This document shows positions 1 through 10,259 of a stretch of DNA of 64,000 bases, one piece after another. Both the position numbers and the translations under genes were made by a program. The stretch covers positions 129,001 through 193,000 of the forward strand of contig RPFO01000390.1 in assembly GCA_009746045.1 (NCBI GenBank). Reading direction: 5' to 3'. This stretch comes from Mesostigma viride. Taxonomy: Eukaryota; Streptophyta; Mesostigmatophyceae; Mesostigmatales; Mesostigmataceae. The notes beneath the pieces were generated by a model. The model worked only from the letters and a program-made list of their open reading frames with translations, was not told where the DNA came from and made no database searches. Each line of letters opens with the position of its first letter. Position 1 is the stretch's first letter.

Positions 1-23
1 TTAAAATTCCCTACAGAATCTTC

Positions 24-138
24 GCCGGCCAATCACGTTCCTTAGTACATTTTGCGGGACCAATCACGTGCCTTAGTACATTTTGCGAGATTTGGCGAGC
101 GAACGCCGGCCAATCACGTTCCTTAGTACATTTCACGA
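24..138. repeat. Short direct repeats, three copies
   Basis: A unit of about 30 bp reading roughly GGCCAATCACGTTCCTTAGT followed by ACATTT occurs three times, at about 24-60, 62-90 and 106-138. The spacing is irregular. The contents resemble the AGTACATTTTGCG text seen again near 4395-4420, so both may belong to the ends of one decayed element. This link is inference; no clean terminal inverted repeat could be aligned. Confidence 0.5.
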
Positions 139-268
139 AATGCATTTCACGAAGTACATTTCATGAAATGCCGAGGTAGCCATGTCTTCTTGCTTGCAAA
201 ATTGTGGCTGTTTGTGCGATTAGTGTCAAGGTCAGGTGCACATTGAGCTATCCGGACTAGTGGCCGAC

Positions 269-742
269 ATGGCGGTCGAAACGGAAGGTGTGCTATGGCT
301 TTGCTGGGACATAATCGTGGCTATCTGCTTCCTGGCTTTCGCTATCATGGTGATGGGACACCATGGGAAGCGCAAGTTCGCAGCCATAGTGCTAAGCGGC
401 AGCACCCATGCCGGCAGCCTAGTGACCGACGAGACGTTCGACTGTAAGTGCGGCCACGAGTGCATGAAGCCCATTAGAATATCACATCTCCAGGCATTGC
501 GAAGCGCCTGGTTTTCGCCCGGGCGGAAGCAAGAGGACAGGAAGGCGGCGATAAAGCAGCAGCTGCACCAGGGGGGGTACGACGCCATAACCACGATGTC
601 GTCATCTACTCGTCACAAGTTCGTTCATGGCGCTGGTTTTCGGTTCGTTCTCGACGGGGGAGTCAAGGATATGAACATAGGGTTTGTGACCCCTTTTCAC
701 TTTCGCGTTTCACTTTCGAGGCGGCCTTCAGGCACTGCCTGA
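269..742 (+). CDS. Hypothetical protein with Cys-rich, transposase-like N-terminus
   Basis: The first ATG gives 157 residues. A hydrophobic stretch (about residues 9-29, WLCWDIIVAICFLAFAIMV) is followed by a basic segment and then a CKCGHEC cluster and an HLQALRSAWF helix. A Cys cluster followed by an Arg/aromatic helix resembles the N-termini of several eukaryotic DDE transposase families, but no catalytic domain follows and the stop arrives within 80 codons. It may be a transposase remnant, an exon of a longer gene, or chance. Upstream repeats and the next unassigned ORF suggest a mobile-element setting. Function is not assigned. Confidence 0.35.
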   Translation: MAVETEGVLWLCWDIIVAICFLAFAIMVMGHHGKRKFAAIVLSGSTHAGSLVTDETFDCKCGHECMKPIRISHLQALRSAWFSPGRKQEDRKAAIKQQLHQGGYDAITTMSSSTRHKFVHGAGFRFVLDGGVKDMNIGFVTPFHFRVSLSRRPSGTA

Positions 743-1262
743 AAATTAGCAACCACGTTTGGAACTCTTCGGACCACCTGTGAAACTAATCACATTTGAT
801 GATGTGCTGGCGGGCCTGGGCATCGCATTTGAGCATTACTTCGAGCAGGGCTCAACAAGCTCGATTCGCCAACTCAACCCGAAGAAGCCCTAAGCTGCGG
901 TAAGACATATATTTGTGTGGATGGCTCTTGATATCATGCTGAATTTCTAGTCTTCTCTAGGTGGACAGTTCATGTGCAGCCATACAGGTCATCCATGTGT
1001 GTTTTAACCATGTTGCATGTGCCACAGATATTATGAGCAGTATTTACTAAGTGTGCTGGAGTCGTTGTTGCATGCTTGTTGTATTTCACAGTTCACGCCT
1101 GCATGAACGCATCGTTGATACTAATGATTATTCATATTGCATGACTGTTCTATTGGGGACGCCGCGCTTGATGTCACAACGTGGCCGAAAGGGTGCATCC
1201 ACCGCTGACGGCCGGTGGGTGAAATCGATGGACGCATTTCCGAAGAAGCCAGCCGCGGGCCA
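743..1262. other. Intergenic, no recognised feature
   Basis: No convincing coding sequence or repeat is visible. A short coding-like stretch around 780-890 reads well in one frame but has no start and could be an exon of the neighbouring unassigned ORF. Confidence 0.4.
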
Positions 1263-1495
1263 CACCCATGGCGCGGGCGGGGGCGCGGGCGGGGGCGGGG
1301 GCGGGGGAGAAGGCGCGGGTGCGGGCGCGGGCGCCACCCAAGACGCGGGCGCGGGCGCGGGCCCGGGCGGGGGCGGGGCGGGGGCGCAGGCGCCGGCGCG
1401 GGTGCGGGCGCGGGCGCCACCCAAGGCGCGCGCGCGGGCGCGGGCGGGGTGGGGGCGCAGGCGCCGGCGCGGGTGCGGGCGCGGGCGCCACCGCC
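1263..1495. repeat. GC-rich low-complexity tract (GGGCGC)n
   Basis: About 230 bp made almost only of GCGGGCGCGGGCG-type units. All frames stay open through it, which creates long Ala/Gly/Arg/Pro ORFs on both strands. It sits at the 5' end of the ORF that runs to 2929 and may be an expanded Ala-Gly-Arg tail or a non-coding tract. Confidence 0.85.
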
Positions 1496-2929
1496 GACTT
1501 GGATGATGAGCCAGCAACCGAAGCCGAGAGGGAGAGGCACCGCTCTTCGAAGGTGTTCGATCTCGAAGTGTTTTGGGGCCCGGATATGACCGTGTATGTC
1601 CGCTGGCGCCTAGCCGCATCGGAGACGTTGGTAAATGCACCGGTGAACAAGTGGCAGCCCACAGGGCCTAATGGCGAGGCTTGTGACGGGGTCACGCCCA
1701 TTGGGTACACCCCGCAGGGAGATCCTGTCTATGGGTGCCTCCTCATAGAGCGTGGCAAGGCCCCCAAAGGAAGTCCTGGTCTAGTGCCGCTTTTTGAATG
1801 GGACGAGGGCGGTGCCAGGAGATGTACCTGCGCTAGCCTTCACAGCCTTTTTCCTGACATCGTCGCCGCTGAGAAGCAGCAGTTGCTGGACGGATGGATT
1901 GAGCAGGTGCCAAAGTCCGTGGAGGATGTGCGTGCCAACAACGAGAATCTGTTCGACATCATGGAGCAAAAGCTCAAAGAGAAGCGTGAACTGCAAGCGA
2001 ACAAGGCGGTACCCTTACCGCTGCGATCTGCAGGCGACCAGTCGGTTGCGCGGGCAACACGAGCACTGAGGCTGCCCATAAAACAAGTAATCTCACACGT
2101 CGCTTGCCCTGCCCGCGAGATTCAAGCGCAGATCAACCGCGCATGTGCGCCCGCTGCGCGAGGGAGCACATCAACGGCAACGCCCGCTTTGCGCACACTG
2201 ATTTCCGGCAGGCACACCTTCAAGGTGAATGGAAGCCTCATACGACGCAGCGACCTACTCGTTGTTAAGCGGCCAGCCGTCACCTGCGGGCAGGGAATGC
2301 CGTGGGCACCACACATGCTGGTGAAGGTCCTTGATCTGGAAGGCGATCGCACGGAGCGTGACAGCATTGTCGCCTCTCCTTACTACGCACCGTCGTGGAC
2401 GGGCCAGTTTTCTAGAGTGACATTAGGTGGCGGCAGCGCAGGGATGACGGTCCCCATTTCTGATGTACACCTGCAGCACTGGACAGTGGGCGGTACGGCA
2501 GAGGTGCACCAGCCTGAGCTGATCAGTACCGGCAAACTGTCAGCTGCCACGGTGGCGGCGTTGAAAGAGCACCCGCAGATTGACTTTGAGCATTACAAGA
2601 CTGCCACCGCCGCCAGGGCAGCAGCAAAGGATGACTGCAATGCCTACTTTGCCGAGCATGGAGCACGTGCGCTTATCGGGATGCGCCTGTGTGCCCTGTT
2701 TCCGGGGATAGCGAGGAAGAGGGAGCGCTTCCATGGCTGGGTCACTAAGGTTCAGGAAAGGGGAGGTCACCTGCTCATCAAGGCGATGTGGGCTGATGGG
2801 CAGTATGAGGACTATCATGCCCTGGCGGAGGTGACGCAGTTCGTGTGCGGCTGCCCACACCCAGTCGAGGCATTTGGCCGCGCTCGCTTCTTTCCACAGG
2901 AGCTAGGCTGGCACCGTGAACGCAGGTGA
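1268..2929 (+). CDS. Large ORF of unknown function, possibly transposon-encoded
   Basis: The ORF has 553 residues. The first 77 come from the GC-rich tract and may not be real; complex sequence starts near 1497. Visible parts: an acidic linker (DLDDEPATEAER), a mixed region with conserved-looking WRLAASETL and GCLLIERGK, a predicted coiled segment (ENLFDIMEQKLKEKREL), a central beta-rich region (LLVVKRPAV to DVHLQHWTVGG), and a C-terminal segment HGWVTKVQERGG...ADGQYEDYHAL that resembles a Tudor/Agenet-type chromatin-reader barrel (inference from pattern only). No signal peptide or membrane segment is seen. Single-exon structure and repeat-rich surroundings fit a mobile-element accessory protein, but a host gene cannot be excluded. 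The start codon is uncertain. Confidence 0.5.
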   Translation: MARAGARAGAGAGEKARVRARAPPKTRARARARAGAGRGRRRRRGCGRGRHPRRARGRGRGGGAGAGAGAGAGATADLDDEPATEAERERHRSSKVFDLEVFWGPDMTVYVRWRLAASETLVNAPVNKWQPTGPNGEACDGVTPIGYTPQGDPVYGCLLIERGKAPKGSPGLVPLFEWDEGGARRCTCASLHSLFPDIVAAEKQQLLDGWIEQVPKSVEDVRANNENLFDIMEQKLKEKRELQANKAVPLPLRSAGDQSVARATRALRLPIKQVISHVACPAREIQAQINRACAPAARGSTSTATPALRTLISGRHTFKVNGSLIRRSDLLVVKRPAVTCGQGMPWAPHMLVKVLDLEGDRTERDSIVASPYYAPSWTGQFSRVTLGGGSAGMTVPISDVHLQHWTVGGTAEVHQPELISTGKLSAATVAALKEHPQIDFEHYKTATAARAAAKDDCNAYFAEHGARALIGMRLCALFPGIARKRERFHGWVTKVQERGGHLLIKAMWADGQYEDYHALAEVTQFVCGCPHPVEAFGRARFFPQELGWHRERR

Positions 2930-2969
2930 TGGCACCCACATAGACGATGCCGTCCCTGCTGTGCACAGT

Positions 2970-3135
2970 GACAGTGAAGGCGGGGAGGAGGAGGAAGAGG
3001 GAGAGAAAGAGGGGGAGAAAGAGGGGAGGAGGAGGGGGAGGAGGAGGGAGAGGGGGAGGGAGAGGGGGAGGGAGAATGGGAGGGGGAGGGGGAGGAGGAA
3101 GAGGGAGAGGGAGAGGGAGAGGAGAGGAGGATGCG
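2970..3135. repeat. Purine-rich (GGGAGA/GGAGGA) low-complexity tract
   Basis: One strand is almost pure G and A for about 165 bp just downstream of the large ORF's stop. Open frames through it are compositional. Between it and the satellite (3136-3593) nothing coding is visible. Confidence 0.85.
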
Positions 3136-3593
3136 GAATGGGAGCCGGGGATGACTGGTAGATGAGACGGTGCCATCTACCGGCGCATGGAATGAAGTGG
3201 TAGACAAGTTTACTCATGGTTGTCGGCAAGTAGAGCATGCACGCCTGGCCTAGCTGAATTTAAATCAATGAGTTGAGTTTGGAGAGGCTGCATTTTGCTT
3301 GGATGAAGAATGTGTTAGCATGGCCAAACTTTTATGGCTTGTAGCCAAATCCTCTTGGGGTATGTGCACAGTGTACTAGCGGTGTTGTGCAATTGCGAGG
3401 ATTCCTGTCTTGTAGCGATGTGGCCTCTCACCCTGCAGCCTGGTAGATGTGTTGGCATGCAGCCACCCATCATTGGTCATCCGATCTGGTGTGATTTGCA
3501 TTTGCACACCTTGTATTAAGGCCATGATATGATGATGTCTTGTTATTTTTAATGTGTATATGCGAAAAGAGGCATAATATGCTTGTATATAGT

Positions 3594-4420
3594 GCTAGCA
3601 AATGTCACTACCTTTACCTATGCCTGACCTTACAAGTTGAGGATGGTCTAATGTAGTGGCAAACAGGTTATTTACAACAATTCACAGTTTTCTGACATAG
3701 TTTGAGGCAACTATACTTACCAAAATGCTTGAAAAAGGCAAAAATTGCACCATTTATGCTAGCAAACGTCACTATTTTGAGATCAAACTGGGCCCAAACT
3801 TGGCCCATGGTCTAATCTAGTGGTGTTTAGGTTGCTTCCAACATTTCATAGCTTTCTGACATAGTTTGATATTGTTTAGTAGCTTACACTGAGCAAAATG
3901 CTTGAAAATGGCAAAAAATGCACCATTTATGCTAGCAAACGTCACTATTTTGACGTCAGACTGAGCCCAAACTTGGCCCATGGTCTAATCTAGTGGTGTT
4001 TAGGTTGCTTCCAATATTTCATAGCTTTATGACGTAGTTTGATATTGTTTAGTAGCTTACACTGAGCAAAATGCTTGAAAATGGCAAAAAATGCAGTATT
4101 TATGCTAGCAAACGTCACTATTTTGAGTTCAGATTGACCCCAAACTTTGTGCATGGTCTATTCTAGTGGTAATTAGGTTGCTTGCAAATATCCATGATGG
4201 TTTGACGTGATTTAGTACTGTTTCCTATTTATTACTATTTAATTTAACAAAAAATGACAAAAATGTACCTTCATTGCTAGCAAATGTCACCAAGATGACG
4301 TCCGATCGATACCAAACTTTGTACGAGGTCTATTTTGGTTGCAAACATCATGCATGACAATTTTCAGCATAAAAAGACAAACTTCGGTACGAAGTACATT
4401 TTGCGTGCTGGAGTACATTC
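3594..4420. repeat. 173-bp tandem satellite, five copies
   Basis: The anchor GCTAGCAAACGTCACTATTTTG recurs in variants at 3594, 3758, 3931, 4104 and 4276, giving spacings of 164, 173, 173 and 172 bp. Each unit also holds GGTCTAATCTAGTGGT, a TTTGA.GT.GTTTAGTA stretch and AAAATGCTTGAAAATGGCAAA. The outer copies are the most diverged. The unit is close to nucleosome repeat size. No coding capacity. Confidence 0.9.
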
Positions 4421-4423
4421 TTA

Positions 4424-5462
4424 ATGGCTGGTAGGGAACCCACCGCCAGCAAACTGCCCATCGCCCAGCGCCTCGCCCGAGCTCAAGAAACCCTGCCACG
4501 AACACAAATGGTGAAAGTACCAACCAGATTACGACCGCTTTTCTTTCAGAAACTGGCTGCAACTGACCAAAGAAGAATGCGCCGAAATAGTGCATTTCTT
4601 AGTAGCACAGGAACGCACGCTCCTTGAGCCCTTAGGGCCCATCCCCGCCGACGGCCTGGAGGCGTTCTTTGCCAGGCCAGAGCTCAACCACCGCCTCGCT
4701 ATCATGTGCAGCTTCTTCCAGCTACCTCTGGACAAAATCGCCGCCAAGATCCGCACGTCCCCAGCCCAGCCTGCGCAGCGCCGACAGCCACATCGGCTTC
4801 CTCCCTCTGCAAGGAGGACATCCGAGCAGTGCTGGAGGACCAGGTGACCTAGGTGGCTGTAATGGCCGAGAAGCTGACCTTGCTGAACACGACGCTCAAC
4901 GTGCGGTGGAGGCCCGGGTCTCCAATGTGGAAACCAAGGTCGTCCCGCCACAAGCTCCAACCCCAGTTCACGACGCTGCACACCGCGCGGCGCAGGCATC
5001 TGAGACGCACGCTGCACTTGTCTCTCGCCTAAACCAGGTGAAGGGCAAGTGCGCGGCGTGCTCATGATGTTAGAAGCTTTAAGCCATCACCGCCCACACC
5101 GAGGCCTGGCCTCACAGGTCCCAAAGATAGCGGAGTGAGACGGCCACCATCGCATCCCAGCCGCCCCGGCAGGATGCTGGCGACCACCTGCTCCTCTCCT
5201 ATGCGGACCTGCATGCTGCGGACAGCGACCGCCTCATGTATATACCGACGTACGCGCCATCGCTACGAAACTCCAGGAGCTTTCAAAGACCTTCGCCAGG
5301 CACAACAACAGGAGGCCACGTACCGACCGCGCCCGCTGCCACTGCCGGGCACCTGGTGCATGGCTGGTGCTGCGTCGCTCCCCGGCCCGGCAGAAGCCAG
5401 GTGAGGTCTACGTCAACCACCCTTGCATGCCGACTGGGTTAAGGACCAGCTCCTTACCCTCA
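4424..5462 (+). pseudogene. LINE ORF1 relic, N-terminal part (family C)
   Basis: Decayed coding sequence in shifting frames. A frame at about 4520-4760 reads DYDRFSFRNWLQLTKEEC and continues with AEIVHFLVAQERTLLEPLG, then PELNHRLAIMCSFF. A later piece near 5240-5440 is coiled-coil-like. The sequence was cut by insertion of a LINE 3' end: the flanking duplication TGGGCCTGGTA at 5463-5473 recurs at 12026-12036, so the relic continues at 12037, where a recognisable ORF1 C-terminal domain lies. Assignment of this N-terminal half to the same element rests on that continuity, not on a recognised domain. Confidence 0.5.
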
Positions 5463-5539
5463 TGGGCCTGGTAAATTAAATTAAATTACATTAAATAATA
5501 ATAACATGCCTCCGTTGGGAGATCATGTATAGCACATAT

Positions 5540-6023
5540 AGTTAGTCTCCATGCTTTGCTGTAGACTAAGTCTCAAAGGCATTGTGAATACAACGTATGA
5601 ATAAGCCTTGTAAACCTACGTTGGTATGTGAATATAAATACCACGTGGGCTATGCAGATAGGAATGCTAGTCGAGTCGCATACGTTTCCCTAGATAGGTA
5701 CTTTGGGTACTGGGGTACGTGACAGATGTCAGTACCCAGTATACGTAGTGTCCTGTCATTGGACGGTACTAGAGTATCCTAGATAGGGACCGTACTGCAG
5801 CGTGCATTGATCTGTGATCACACGATGCAGTGACTAGACTGCTACCTGTCATCGTGCGGCCTCGGGCCAACGGTCTGCACCCAACGGTCACTGGCGGCGC
5901 AGCCAGTGAGAGGAACGTTGATAAAGGGTAAACCTATTTTCTAATGAACCAAGCAATTCATTGCTCTCAGCACTCCGTGTTCTCAAGCAATATACCACGT
6001 CGTTCATTTCTCATTTCCTAACT
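5540..6023 (+). repeat. Copia 5' LTR
   Basis: 484 bp, starting AGTTAGTCTCC and ending CATTTCCTAACT. It contains inverted pairs such as GGTACTTTGGGTACTGGGGTACGT near its middle. No difference from the 3' LTR was found by eye. Confidence 0.95.
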
Positions 6024-6079
6024 TGAATTTTATAAACGCTCTTCAGCAACATCAAACTCAACAACGGTTCAAACCGGCA

Positions 6080-6133
6080 CTGGAAAAAAAAGAAAAGAAA
6101 AGAAAAGAAAAGAAAAGAAAAAGAGAAAAAGAA
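6080..6133. repeat. (AAAAG)n microsatellite in the Copia leader
   Basis: About ten AAAAG-type units directly inside the element's untranslated leader. The rest of the leader, 6134-7084, shows no recognised gag domain. Confidence 0.9.
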
Positions 6134-7084
6134 ACTATATCTTGGGGACGACGATGATGATCAGCGTTGTCCGCCAGACAACAGGGCACCGGCTGATGTC
6201 GGTGCGCCTGCATGCAATAACAACAAAACAAAAAGAAGACAAAGAAAAAGAAAACAAAAGAACAACCATGACAATACCAGCCAGGTGGAGGGTCCGGCTG
6301 CCGCGAGGCAGTCCGAACAACCCCCCTCCCCTGTGCGCCAGCCGGTGGCGGAGCCGGTTCCCCTATGGGGCACCGACCAACCCTCTTCCCCGGCGGCTGC
6401 GACAGCAGCACCCACTGCTGGAGCAGCCATGGCGGCGGCAATGCGGCAGGAAAACAACCCCCCAGGAGGCACCGGCCCCGCGCCGGCCCCTGGGGCTTCC
6501 AGCGTAAGCAAGTCCGTTGCTTTCTTTCCTCATGCATGCTCTGATATAATGCTCAAGAGCGGTGGCTATCTTTTCAACATATCATAACCAAACAGAAAGC
6601 TATCGCTGCAGCATGAGGAGCATAGAAACGCTCCAGCTGTTATGTGATAAAAGCACTCCTGGCCTATCCCCATCGCCGGCGGTGGGCGGCCTGGGCTGGA
6701 CGGCATATGCAAACGAGACAAGTATCTCCGTCCACCCCAACGTGACTTATCTGAATGAATGTCATGTCTTTTGAACGCAGATCTCCCCATTTTATTTGGG
6801 ATGAGTGTAAGGGTATTGTTGCTTTCTTGGCAGCACAGCCTCTACCCTCTAGGGAGACTGTTGATCCTCTCTATGTCAGGGCTGAGGGCCCTTAATCAAA
6901 CCCACTGCTGTCAACTCCCTAGACATGGAGCTTGCCCAGCCGCCGCACATAATCAATAACGCATGCAGTAGTGGCAGAAGCCATTACCAAACGCATGTAC
7001 TTGCGGGTAAAGACATGGCTGGTGCTAACGCTCAAGCAGCACCGGGAGGCAATAACAAGAAACACTAACAGAAAACAAACAAAC

Positions 7085-7290
7085 AAACAAAACTGTTACC
7101 AAACCATGGTTGGTGTTGAGGCAGCACAGATGCTGTCCTCTCACTGCAAACAAACAAACGAAACTGTTACCAAACCATGGTTGGTGTTGAGGCAGCACAG
7201 ATGCTGTCCTCTCACTGCAAACAAACAAACGAAAATGTTACCAAACCATGGTGGGTTTTGAGGCAGCAAAGATACTGTCCTCTCAATCAA
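7085..7290. repeat. 71-bp tandem repeat, three copies, in the Copia leader
   Basis: Units starting near 7093, 7164 and 7235 share CTGTTACCAAACCATGG, TTGAGGCAGCA and TGTCCTCTCA followed by an (AAAC)n stretch. The TTGAGGCAGCA....ACTGTCCTC text also occurs once in the pol frame at about 7644-7670, which suggests the leader array grew from the start of pol. Confidence 0.85.
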
Positions 7291-7294
7291 TACA

Positions 7295-7570
7295 ATGAAC
7301 AAACAAGAAAAGCTGCGATTAATTAACAATAACAACAACAACAACCGGCCCCAACAGGGCAACAACAACAACAACAATAGGCAACCTGGCAACCCTGGAA
7401 GGGTCAGGTGCCTGAGGTGCTTCCAGACGGGGCACAGCCGCAACCAGTGCAACCACAACCCTACACTGGGCAACAATGTGGATCTCTGCCCAGGCTGCCA
7501 CTACACGAGGCACAACCTGGCCAGCTCCAGGCAGCCGGTGCAACAGGCCTCGCTACCCAAACAAATGTGA
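7295..7570 (+). CDS. Copia gag fragment: CCHC zinc knuckle
   Basis: 91 residues. An Asn/Gln-rich stretch (about residues 11-35) is followed by CLRCFQTGHSRNQC, a CX2CX4HX4C zinc knuckle typical of retrotransposon nucleocapsid. A further CPGCHYTRH lies downstream. It overlaps the pol frame by 95 bp and lies in a different frame, so fusion would need a +1 shift. The capsid part expected upstream was not found; the start used here is simply the first ATG. Confidence 0.7.
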   Translation: MNKQEKLRLINNNNNNNRPQQGNNNNNNRQPGNPGRVRCLRCFQTGHSRNQCNHNPTLGNNVDLCPGCHYTRHNLASSRQPVQQASLPKQM

Positions 7571-10259
7571 GTTCTCTCACCTTGCTTACTCTGAGGATGA
7601 TGATCTCATTACCATTGGGGATGGCAGCCAGGGCATAATTGATTTTGAGGCAGCAACCTTACTGTCCTCCCAACACCCTGTACTGGAACCTTACATAAAA
7701 GCACTAACCCCTACTGTTGACAACTCCATAGATATCAAGGAGCTTGCTCATCAGCTGCACCTAGCCATGGGTCATGAAACAGTGGCTGAGGAACTGGCCA
7801 GACGGCTGGGGGGTAGTAGCATGGGAAAACAACTCAGGAATGCAGTAAAACTGGCTAGACAACACTGTCAAGAATGTCAGTTCAATAGCCCCAAACCTCA
7901 AAAATGGCATACTGCAACTCCTTCCACCACTAGGGGCATGATAGTGGGGGATGTGATGCACATCAACAAAGATGTCCAACCCTACCTGATCCTAAAAGAT
8001 TCATGGTCCAGGTTCACAGTAATGGAACCCCTACCTGGCATGTCTGCAGGGCAGCTACGTGTTGCACTCATGATTGCTTTACCCAGATTCTACCCAGTTG
8101 ACAGAATTTTGCTTGATCAACAATTTTCTTGTCTGACTGACCTGGAAGGGTGTGAAGCAATAGAGATTGCTGGGCTGGAAGATCATGAGGGTCAGGGGGT
8201 CATTGAAAGAACCATCAGATCTGTCAAAACCCTACTAGCCAAAAATCCTTCCAAGGATGCTACTTCAGGGGTCTATTGTGACAGGGCACTCTGGTGTCAT
8301 GAAATGTGCACAACCCTAAACATGAGACCTGTCTTGCATGCCAAGTGGGGTGAAGTAATCCCAGCAGGCCTGCAGGCAGGTGTATATCCCCCAGAGGTGA
8401 TAGCACTGTACAACACTGCACGTGCACAAACCTCAGCAAAACTGGCAGAAAAAGATAAAACCCATCCCAGGCCAGTATTCCAAAAAGGTGATCAAGTTCT
8501 CTATTACAAGGAAAACAGCTTTGGTAAGGTTGGAACTTGGCTAGGTCCAGTTACCATCCGTGGATTTACCAAAAACAGCAAGACCGTGGAGGTCAAGCAC
8601 AATATCAATGGGAAGCGTCACAGGGTGAGCTGTCATAGAATTAAGAAGTATTATTCTCCCATGGCAGACGTGCCTGGGGAAGAGTCTTTAAGCATGGACT
8701 CACTACTTCTATCTGGCAACTCCAGCATGCCCAGCAGTAGCCCTGAGCCACCAATTACTGCTGTTGACAGCACCACAGCACCCTCTGTGAACCCTTCCAC
8801 CCTCAGTGAAGCCAGGCCCACTTCACAACCTGGGGATTGCTTAACCAGGCACGAGGTAGCTGGGTTGGAAGCATTAGCTCAGCCCCAAGGCACCAAATTG
8901 TCTGCCAACCCTCCCGCTCTGAGGTCAAGATTGGCAGTCGCCTTGCAAGCATTACACAGGTCACATAAGCAACAAGCTGCTGTGGCCGAAGGGTTGGCAA
9001 AAGTCTCAGCTGTGTGCACTAGTCAGGACCCCTGGACCCTGGCAATAGACACTCAGGCACAGGTCAGTGTGATCAGTGCACAAGCCATCCCTGGTCTTGA
9101 GATTGCACCTTCATTTTGGGCACGGGTGCAGGATTTCTCAGGCCAAAGCTCACTGGATGTAGTGGGACAGGTGATGCTCCCTATACTTGGTATTCAGACA
9201 CCCTTCCAGGTGGTGGAGGGGTACTCTGGTAACACCTTGTTGGGGGAACCTTTTGTATCCTATCCTGGGGTGCTTATCTCAGCTAATGAGCTCAGTGTCA
9301 CAGGGGTGGGTGCAGTTCCTCTGGACCACTTTAAAATCCCTCTCTCCAGTATTGTCCCTGGTATGGATGCTGTCATCAAGGCAGTCAACACTCAGTATGC
9401 ACCAGGGGAGATCCCTGATCTGGACAAGTTAGTGCACAGCCAGTTCCTCCATCCCTCAGCCTTTGGGCTGGGTAAGTGGGACATAGCCATGCACTCACCC
9501 CACCAAATCTCCCACGTCATACAAGAATGCAAAACACAAAAAGGGTTTACCAAGTGGCTGATGGCCATTGTCCACCAAGCCAGGCAGGAATGGGTCCTGC
9601 CCAACCCCAAAAACCCTCAATACAAACCTCCTGTCACCCCTTCATGGGACGTGCCAGAGGGAGCCAAAAAGCTCAGATTAAAATTTGTTCTCAAACAAAA
9701 ACCACAAAAAGTGGGCTCCCCAATCTTCCATGCCAGACCATGTGTCACAGAATTAAAGGGGACATCCACACTGCCAAAAGGGGAAACCTACACACCTGGG
9801 CTGCAACAAACCTCACTCAGGATCATGCTCTCCCTATTCCTCCACAACCTCAATGCAGGCCAAGACTATGTCTGCAAAGCCACTGATATTAAAAGGGCCT
9901 TCCTCAGGGGGGACCCAGAAAAGGCTGAATCTGTGTGGAAAGGGAAGGTGTACGTGGTAGACACCCCAGCTGTGTGGAAACCTTACATTGATGAGCCCCA
10001 CCTTATCATCAACATTGGGGTGGAAGGGCTTGTCAGTGCCCCAAAATTTTCAGAGACTCAGCAGAGGAAGTATTCAAAAAGCTCAAGGCCACGTATGATG
10101 ACCTGGACCCATGCTTTTTTGTTGTACCCACCCCCTCTGGACTGCTGTTCTTTGTGTGGCATGGAGATGACCAACTCATTTGTGGGCCTAGAGCTGAGGT
10201 GGAAACATTTATTCAGCAGGTCCAGGAATCATATGAGATTGGCAAACAGGTGGAATTGA
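7476..10259 (+). CDS. Copia pol: integrase, retropepsin-like domain, N-terminal half of RT
   Basis: The 927-residue ORF begins at the first ATG, but homology-like sequence starts a little later (about residue 30). Integrase: an HHCC zinc module (HQLHLAMGH ... CQEC, about residues 91-130) and the catalytic triad context GDVMH, LLDQQF and VIERT. Protease-like segment (about residues 520-605): LAIDTQAQVSVIS and, 60 residues on, TLLGEPFVSYPGVLI, a retropepsin pattern in which DTG is DTQ. RT: QQTSLRIMLSLF and KATDIKRAFLRGD (first catalytic Asp). The frame is lost near 10040, where the true RT reading continues in the -1 frame. Protease lying after integrase is unusual for Copia elements, which normally have protease first. 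Confidence 0.85.
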   Translation: MWISAQAATTRGTTWPAPGSRCNRPRYPNKCEFSHLAYSEDDDLITIGDGSQGIIDFEAATLLSSQHPVLEPYIKALTPTVDNSIDIKELAHQLHLAMGHETVAEELARRLGGSSMGKQLRNAVKLARQHCQECQFNSPKPQKWHTATPSTTRGMIVGDVMHINKDVQPYLILKDSWSRFTVMEPLPGMSAGQLRVALMIALPRFYPVDRILLDQQFSCLTDLEGCEAIEIAGLEDHEGQGVIERTIRSVKTLLAKNPSKDATSGVYCDRALWCHEMCTTLNMRPVLHAKWGEVIPAGLQAGVYPPEVIALYNTARAQTSAKLAEKDKTHPRPVFQKGDQVLYYKENSFGKVGTWLGPVTIRGFTKNSKTVEVKHNINGKRHRVSCHRIKKYYSPMADVPGEESLSMDSLLLSGNSSMPSSSPEPPITAVDSTTAPSVNPSTLSEARPTSQPGDCLTRHEVAGLEALAQPQGTKLSANPPALRSRLAVALQALHRSHKQQAAVAEGLAKVSAVCTSQDPWTLAIDTQAQVSVISAQAIPGLEIAPSFWARVQDFSGQSSLDVVGQVMLPILGIQTPFQVVEGYSGNTLLGEPFVSYPGVLISANELSVTGVGAVPLDHFKIPLSSIVPGMDAVIKAVNTQYAPGEIPDLDKLVHSQFLHPSAFGLGKWDIAMHSPHQISHVIQECKTQKGFTKWLMAIVHQARQEWVLPNPKNPQYKPPVTPSWDVPEGAKKLRLKFVLKQKPQKVGSPIFHARPCVTELKGTSTLPKGETYTPGLQQTSLRIMLSLFLHNLNAGQDYVCKATDIKRAFLRGDPEKAESVWKGKVYVVDTPAVWKPYIDEPHLIINIGVEGLVSAPKFSETQQRKYSKSSRPRMMTWTHAFLLYPPPLDCCSLCGMEMTNSFVGLELRWKHLFSRSRNHMRLANRWN

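Noticed and set aside
1-4420. Complete DNA transposon with terminal inverted repeats
   Set aside because: The ends share only short text (GTAGGGAA, AGTACATTTTGCG); no aligned inverted repeat or target-site duplication was found, and the left edge is the window boundary.
10038-10044. Programmed -1 frameshift in Copia RT
   Set aside because: The heptamer fits the slippery pattern, but a shift in the middle of the RT core has no precedent known to me and further breaks follow. Mutation or base error is more likely.
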